Positions 37,209-42,443 of a DNA stretch of 42,443 bases are shown here, in pieces. The translations under genes and the position numbers were made by a program. The stretch spans positions 1-42,443 of the forward strand of contig JARVKI010000174.1 of the NCBI GenBank assembly GCA_036674765.1. Reading direction: 5' to 3'. The DNA is from Seiridium cupressi (Eukaryota > Ascomycota > Sordariomycetes > Amphisphaeriales > Sporocadaceae). Position 1 is the first letter of the stretch. Each line of letters begins with the position of its first letter. The notes beneath the pieces are model-generated. The model was not told the DNA's origin, searched no databases, and was given only the letters and a program-made list of their open reading frames with translations.

Positions 37209-38876
37209 ATGATAATTTTATCTATATTATGTTTATTATTTTCTAATGCCGTTACTTTAAGACGAGATATGTCTATACTTTTTAATAGAATCGCTATTAT
37301 AGCTTTAGCTTATTGTTTTTTACTAGATTTTGTAAGTTTATCTTTTATAAACAAAGGGGTAGGTTTACATGGTGGTTTACTTCACCTAACTAATATAACA
37401 CAAATATTTCATATATTTGTTTTTATAGTTACTATGTTAATTTTACAGTTAACTAGTTTTTATCCTAGAAAAGTATGAGTTAAAGAACATTCATCTTTAA
37501 AACATCTTTTATTTTATAATTTTGTCTATTATAGAACCAAAATTATAAATAAAATGGGAGAACATTTAAAAATAATAGAATATCCTTTGATATTATTATT
37601 CGTGGTAAGTGGAGCAATTTTTTTAATGTCTACAAATGATTTAGTTTCTATTTTTTTATCAATAGAATTACAAAGTTACGGTTTGTATTTATTAAGTACC
37701 ATATACAGAAACTCAGAATTAGCTACTACAGGTGGTTTAATCTACTTTTTATTAGGAGGTTTAAGTTCATGTTTTATCTTATTGGGTACAAGTTTATTAT
37801 ACGCCAATTCTGGTACTACTAATATGGATGGTTTATATGTAATTACTAGTATTAGTGATGGTGCGGCTTTAGATACATGATACAAACCTTATTACATAAA
37901 CTTTTCTTTACTTATTTTTAGTGTAGGATTCTTATTTAAAGTAAGTGCTGCACCATTCCATTTCTGATCTCCCGATGTTTATGATGCTATACCTACAATT
38001 GTTACAACATTTGTAGCAAACATAGCAAAGATATCTATCTTTATACTATTTTTAGAAATAGTTTATTTTACAAGTAATTATTTTTCTGAATATAATTGAA
38101 CTTTTGCTTTATTAATGAGTTCTTTATTATCTTTAATTATTGGAACAGTAGTAGGTTTAACACAATTTAGAATAAAAAGATTATTAGCTTATAGTACAAT
38201 TAGTCACGTTGGTTTTATATTGTTAGCTTTAAGTATAACTAGTATAGAGTCTATTCAAGCTTTTATTTTTTATTTAATGCAATATACTATAAGTAACATA
38301 AATGTTTTTATAATATTAGTAACAATAGGATTCTCTTTCTATTTTTATGTTACAGAAAATAAAGAACATAAAGAACTTTTAGATAAAACTAACTCACCTA
38401 TTCAATTAATTAGCCAATTAAGAGGTTATTTTTATGTTAACCCTTATTTAGCTTTAAGTTTAGCGATTTCAATTTTTTCTTTTGCAGGTATACCACCTCT
38501 TGTAGGATTCTTTGCTAAACAGATGGTTTTAAGCGCTGCTTTAGATAGTGGTTATATCTTTATAACTTTAGTTGCAGTATTAACTAGTGTAGTTGGTGGA
38601 GTATATTATCTTAATGTTGTAAAAGAAATTTTCTTTTATAAACCTGAATATAAAATAAATCCTAGATTAAATGATCGTAAATTATTAGGTCATATATATG
38701 ATAAAAAAGGTAATTTAATTCAAAGTTTAAATTTCAAATATAATAATATAGTTATGTCTAGTCCTATATCTATTACAATATCTAGTATAACATTGATAAT
38801 TTTATTATTTATATTTATGAATAAAGAATGATTAAGTATGGGTACCATATTGGTACAAATTTTATTTAATAGTTAA
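37209..38876 (+). CDS. nad2: NADH dehydrogenase subunit 2
   Basis: A proton-pumping complex I subunit of 555 residues, with TGA as Trp at several points and no intron. Conserved stretches are [54 protein letters not shown] and [17 protein letters not shown]. The stop TAA (38874-38876) directly abuts the ATG of nad3 with no spacer, the common fungal nad2-nad3 unit, presumably co-transcribed. Confidence 0.96.
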
Positions 38877-39290
38877 ATGAGTAGTATGACTTTTTTCTTT
38901 TTATTTGTTTCTATATTAGCTTTAGTCTTTTTAATTGTGAATTTATTACTTGCTCCTCATAATCCTTATCAAGAAAAATACTCTATTTTTGAGTGTGGGT
39001 TTCATAGTTTCTTAGGACAAAATAGAACACAGTTTGGTGTAAAATTCTTTATTTTTGCTTTAGTTTATCTACTGTTAGATTTAGAAATTCTTTTAACTTT
39101 CCCTTTCGCAGCTAGTGGATATGTGAATAATATTTATGGGTTAATTATAGCATTGATATTTATAGGAATTATAACTATAGGTTTTGTATTTGAATTAGGT
39201 AAAAGTGCATTGAAAATAGATAGTAGACAAGTTATTACTCTTTTAAATGTAAAATCCTCTAATGTTACAGAGCTTATAAGTAAAACATAA
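38877..39290 (+). CDS. nad3: NADH dehydrogenase subunit 3
   Basis: A complex I membrane subunit, 137 residues. The conserved loop YSIFECGFHSFLGQNRTQFG (39981-type loop, here near 38980-39035) contains the redox-sensitive Cys, and LVYLLLDLEILLTFPFA follows. It begins immediately after the nad2 stop. Length is normal. Confidence 0.97.
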   Translation: MSSMTFFFLFVSILALVFLIVNLLLAPHNPYQEKYSIFECGFHSFLGQNRTQFGVKFFIFALVYLLLDLEILLTFPFAASGYVNNIYGLIIALIFIGIITIGFVFELGKSALKIDSRQVITLLNVKSSNVTELISKT

Positions 39291-39391
39291 TATATATAAC
39301 TCTTCAAAAATTTAAAGAGTAAAAAAAATCAAAGTATCTTATTTACGTAAAGAACGAAGGAATACAGGTTGATAGAAAATAAAGAAACTGA

Positions 39392-39640
<249 letters not shown>

Positions 39641-40029
39641 TAAAAAGTAAAGTTAAATACTTTACTCTGAATTATTTTACCTATAATAATACAGCTATAT
39701 AATTGTATTATTTATTAGATCCTTTTTATTTATGAAGAATTGCGGAGAAGAATTGAATTTTTGAGTTATAGCCGCATTTAAATACCTATAAAAGATTAAA
39801 CAAAAAAAAATTGTACATATATGGGTAAGTGATATACTTACTATATCCCAAATCTCTCAAATTTTGAATAAAAAATATACTATAGTGATATAGGGAATTC
39901 TATCCTATCAACATAGGATGAACCTATATCGAATGAACGAGTTTATCAATCTTTAACCCTATAAAAATAAAAATTATAATAGATTTATGTATGTTAATTA
40001 CTTTATAGAGATATTTATATAAATTTGTT
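39641..40029. other. atp9-cox2 intergenic region
   Basis: 389 bp with no gene. It contains dispersed element D (39717-39774). After that come short repeated ACTATAG/TATAGGG-type words and the AT-rich cox2 leader. Confidence 0.6.
39717..39774 (+). repeat. Dispersed short element, copy D
   Basis: Head AGATCCTTTTT, middle GCGGAGAAGA and end TTATAGCCG. It is the most diverged of the four copies. Confidence 0.5.
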
Positions 40030-40782
40030 ATGTTTTTGATTAAAAATCTTTTTAATATAAATTTTGATGTACCTACTCCTTGAGGTATTTATTTTCAAGA
40101 TAGTGCTACTCCACAAATGGAAGGATTAGTAGAATTACATGATAATATAATGTATTACTTAGTGATAATATTGTTTGCTGTTGCATGAATAATGTTATCA
40201 ATAGTAAGAAATTATATTGAAACTAAATCACCTATATCTCACAAATATTTAAATCATGGTACACTGATAGAATTAATATGAACTATTACTCCAGCAGTAA
40301 TATTAATATTAATAGCATTCCCTTCTTTTAAATTATTATACTTAATGGATGAAGTTAATGATTCTTCAATGTCAGTTTTAGCAGAGGGTCACCAATGATA
40401 TTGAAGCTATCAATACCCTGACTTTTTAAATACAGACGAGGAATTTATAGAATTTGACTCATACTTAGTACCTGAGTCTGATTTAGAAGACGGAGCTTTA
40501 AGAATGTTAGAAGTAGATAATAGAGTTATCCTTCCTGAATTAACACATGTTAGATTCATCATTACTTCTGGTGATGTTATACATTCTTATGCTTGTCCTT
40601 CTTTAGGTATAAAATGTGATGCATACCCTGGTAGATTAAATCAAGTATCTGTTTTTATTAATAGAGAAGGGGTATTCTACGGACAATGTTCTGAAATCTG
40701 TGGAATTTTGCACAGTTCGATGCCGATAGTTATAGAATCTGTTTCTCTGGAGAAATTCTTGACATGACTACAAGAACAATAG
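40030..40782 (+). CDS. cox2: Cytochrome c oxidase subunit 2
   Basis: A core subunit of complex IV carrying the CuA centre, 250 residues. Two N-terminal membrane helices are followed by EGHQWYWSYQYPDF and the CuA ligands in [13 protein letters not shown] and [15 protein letters not shown] (His, Cys, Cys, His and Met all present). Trp is TGA throughout. The C-terminus reads EKFLTWLQEQ. The last 19 bases (40764-40782) overlap, in another frame, the ATG of an orphan ORF. Confidence 0.97.
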
Positions 40783-41300
40783 TAAACTTTTCAAGTCTAA
40801 ATTTTCAAGAATCATCCTTTGTTTCTTTAGATTCAGAATATCTATTGAAAAATGTTCGTTTTTATACAAATTTATATGACTTAAATGCTTATTCAGATTT
40901 TCTTTCTTTTAATGTAAATCCATTCGATGGAGGTACTTATTTACAAGCTACTAATCCTCAAGATATTGATTGAGATTGAATTTGAGCTAATCCACTGTCG
41001 TCGTTTCTGGAGGCTAGTACACAATCTAGTACTGAGGATGCGCTTTTAAATAAAATAGAAGCACAAAGAGCTATTAACAGTAAAACTCAAGTTTTTAGTC
41101 CACAACATCCTGAAAGTAGTAGATTGTCTGAAGCTCAAGCTAAAGAGTTATGTGAGCGTTATTTTGAAGGTAATGGAAATTATTATAAATACAAACAATT
41201 ACAAAATGGTCACCATCGTTTAGTTCTACCTGAATGTGGAGCTTACCCTATAAGTAGTAATCATTTAATAGAAGTTATAAAATCTACTAAGCCTAAGTAG
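40764..41300 (+). CDS. Orphan ORF of 178 aa overlapping the cox2 3' end
   Basis: I do not recognise a family. ATG 40764 to TAG 41298-41300, reading TGA as Trp three times within seven codons near residue 70. It starts inside cox2, in a different frame, and overlaps it by 19 bases, so it must be on the cox2 mRNA. The protein is soluble-looking: an acidic and aromatic first half (DNPFDGG-like and WDWIW segments), then a charged helical stretch ([29 protein letters not shown]) and a His/Leu-rich end. Unlike the other gene-linked orphans it has no clear membrane segment. Function unknown. Confidence 0.65.
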
Positions 41301-41480
41301 AAATTTATCTCTAAAATTAAGATAGGTTTCTATATATATCTTTGTATAAAATAAGTTATTTTCAATAGTTAGATTTAACTGTCGGTAGCCGGTCCTTATT
41401 TAAGGTCCTTATTTAAATTCGAATATATATTATTTAATTTTTACTATTTGTAAATAATAATTTCAATATTAATAATATAA
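41301..41480. other. Intergenic region after the cox2-linked ORF
   Basis: 180 bp of AT-rich sequence with no gene. A short tandem word (GGTCCTTATTTAA, twice, 41392-41417) is the only structure I see. Confidence 0.5.
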
Positions 41481-41551
41481 AGTGTGTTAGTTTAATGGTA
41501 AAACCTAATGCTACGGTCACTAAGATATGAGTTCGAATCTTATATACACTA
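41481..41551 (+). tRNA. trnR(acg): tRNA-Arg (ACG), copy 2
   Basis: A diverged copy of 9557-9627. Acceptor AGTGTGT/ATACACT and T arm ATGAG/CTTAT keep pairing by compensating changes. The anticodon stem has one mismatch and the loop is CTACGGT. The paired changes suggest it could still function. Confidence 0.75.
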
Positions 41552-41650
41552 AAAATTAAATAATAGTATAATTATCTTACTTATTTTAATAAAATACTCC
41601 TGGGTTTACATCAATTGCTTATATATAAAAATGATAACTTTAAATCTAAA

Positions 41651-41758
41651 ATTAAATTAGGTTTGTTTTATAGCAACTATTTTAAAAGAAATTAGCTCAA
41701 TTGGTAGAGCAACCGTTTTACACACGGAAGGTTGGGTGTTCGAGTCACCTATTTCTTA
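41651..41758 (+). repeat. Copy of the nad6-trnV junction
   Basis: The bases from AAATTAA through TAGCAACTATTTTAAAAG to the end of trnV match 28804-28914 except for a few changes in the leader. Some sequence after trnV (GAATTTTCTTTCTTAAA) also resembles the region before cox3. Confidence 0.8.
41686..41758 (+). tRNA. trnV(uac): tRNA-Val (UAC), copy 3
   Basis: Identical over all 73 bases to 28842-28914, part of a wider duplication of the nad6-trnV junction. Confidence 0.88.
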
Positions 41759-41830
41759 AAGAAAGAAAATTCTTTTCAGAATTTTCTTTCTTAAATAATG
41801 AGATATTTTTGTCACAAATTTTTTTTTATA

Positions 41831-41914
41831 ATGGATTTAGATGCTTCTTTAGTTCAGCATAATTATGAAAGATTGGTTGAATATAATTTAGAGGTCCAGC
41901 CAGGAACCTTTTAA
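41831..41914 (+). CDS. Short ORF of 27 aa in the duplication-rich region
   Basis: ATG 41831 to TAA 41912-41914 encodes an acidic peptide. I do not recognise it. It could be the head of a broken orphan ORF or chance. Confidence 0.2.
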   Translation: MDLDASLVQHNYERLVEYNLEVQPGTF

Positions 41915-41986
41915 TTACTATGATCCTTATTTTTAGAATTCCCTAGGTAAAATTATTATCTTTTATTTATTTAGTTAGCAAGCACA

Positions 41987-42086
41987 GAAGTGAGTGAAAT
42001 ATACAACAATCAAAATGAAGAAATAGTCTGAACCATTTTGTGAAAAGTGGAAATGAAAATGCAGGGTTTTGTGATAACAAATTGAA
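41987..42086 (+). repeat. Copy of the rnl intron 3' end (100 bp, one mismatch)
   Basis: Matches 34776-34875 except for one base (TGTG against TGTA). The copy ends with the intron-final G at 42084; the exon sequence that follows (AAAGAG) is not rnl. It lies upstream of the intron 5' copy at 42210, the reverse of normal order. Confidence 0.93.
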
Positions 42087-42209
42087 AGAGTCCATTGATT
42101 TTTATTTTTTTTAGTGCTAATCTTTAAAATAAATGTCTATTAATATTATACGAAATTATATCATATAATAAGGAAAGGCGGCTTTTTCACAGTTATGGGG
42201 AAGGGATAC
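42087..42209. other. Spacer between permuted rnl-intron halves
   Basis: 123 bp of sequence not found elsewhere in the window and with no ORF. It ends with AGGGAT at 42202-42207, the same six bases that form the P1 target at the rnl 5' splice site, although the rnl exon upstream of it is not copied. Confidence 0.6.
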
Positions 42210-42443
42210 TTGTTTGTCCTTCAATGTTTCTAAAACATTGATTTTTAAATTGGGTGAATTTCAAAAATAACTTTTAGATTACTCAGGTTAATCTAAAAAG
42301 TAAATTTGAAGCGAAATTTATTTTAGCCTAAAAAAGAAATAAAATCGTTCAACGACTACTGGGTGAGTTTTATGCAAACAATATTCCTATTTAATAGTAC
42401 CCAACATTTTGATTGTGTATTTAAAAGACTAAATTTTAGAAAT
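42210..42443 (+). repeat. Direct repeat R1, 234 bp, copy at the contig end
   Basis: Identical to 33082-33315 (5' part of the rnl intron). Across the circular junction it runs into orf627, whose ATG and first 24 codons lie in this repeat. Confidence 0.95.

Overview
This window is a complete, or nearly complete, fungal mitochondrial genome. Reading frames are only continuous when TGA is read as tryptophan (translation table 4), and trnW has a UCA anticodon to match. It carries the 14 standard respiratory genes (nad1-6, nad4L, cob, cox1-3, atp6, atp8, atp9), both rRNAs, rps3 inside a group I intron of rnl, and tRNAs for all 20 amino acids. Every mitochondrial gene is on the + strand. The rps3-bearing rnl intron and the order cox2-nad4L-nad5-cob-cox1-nad1-nad4-atp8-atp6-rns-nad6-cox3-rnl-nad2-nad3-atp9 point to Pezizomycotina. 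From memory the order fits Leotiomycetes best, but that is an inference. Bases 1-77 are repeated at 42367-42443, so the molecule closes as a circle of 42,366 bp. The same 77 bases are the end of a 234-bp repeat that also occurs inside rnl, so the closing junction is not unique sequence.

Layout: 1-1889 large orphan membrane ORF (orf627). 2434-4688 nad4L/nad5 (overlap by one base), then an orphan ORF. 5206-7898 trnR and cob with one LAGLIDADG intron, then a broken orphan ORF. 8690-9367 a minus-strand GNAT acetyltransferase gene of nuclear character. 9466-16338 trnC, trnR and cox1 with three group I introns; two carry LAGLIDADG ORFs and the first carries a coiled-coil orphan. 16338-18478 two orphan ORFs. 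18653-22947 trnR, nad1, nad4, atp8, atp6. 22947-23537 an orphan ORF, followed by a decayed second atp6 3' end. 23538-24590 non-coding, with a possible RNase P RNA. 24590-26133 rns. 26441-27850 a tRNA cluster. 28152-29886 nad6, trnV, cox3. 30051-35415 trnI, trnP, rnl with rps3. 35446-37167 a second tRNA cluster. 37209-41300 nad2, nad3, atp9, cox2 and an orphan ORF overlapping cox2. 41481-42443 duplicated tRNA and rnl-intron fragments.

The most unusual feature is a set of eight orphan ORFs with no family I recognise. Most are attached to an essential gene: directly downstream of cox1, atp6, cob, nad5 and cox2, inside a cox1 intron, or behind copied leader or intron sequence. Most combine an N-terminal membrane segment with a low-complexity linker and a charged, helix-forming tail. 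They use TGA for Trp, so they are adapted to mitochondrial translation. Several sit beside duplicated or displaced pieces of the host gene (atp6 3' end, nad5 tail, cob leader with trnR, rnl intron 5' half). This suggests repeated capture by gene-end duplication. Two of them can start with ATA overlapping the TAA stop of cox1 or atp6, mirroring the nad4L/nad5 TAATG overlap.

A second oddity is a copy of the rnl intron ends in permuted order (3' end, 123-bp spacer, 5' end), a permuted intron-exon layout.
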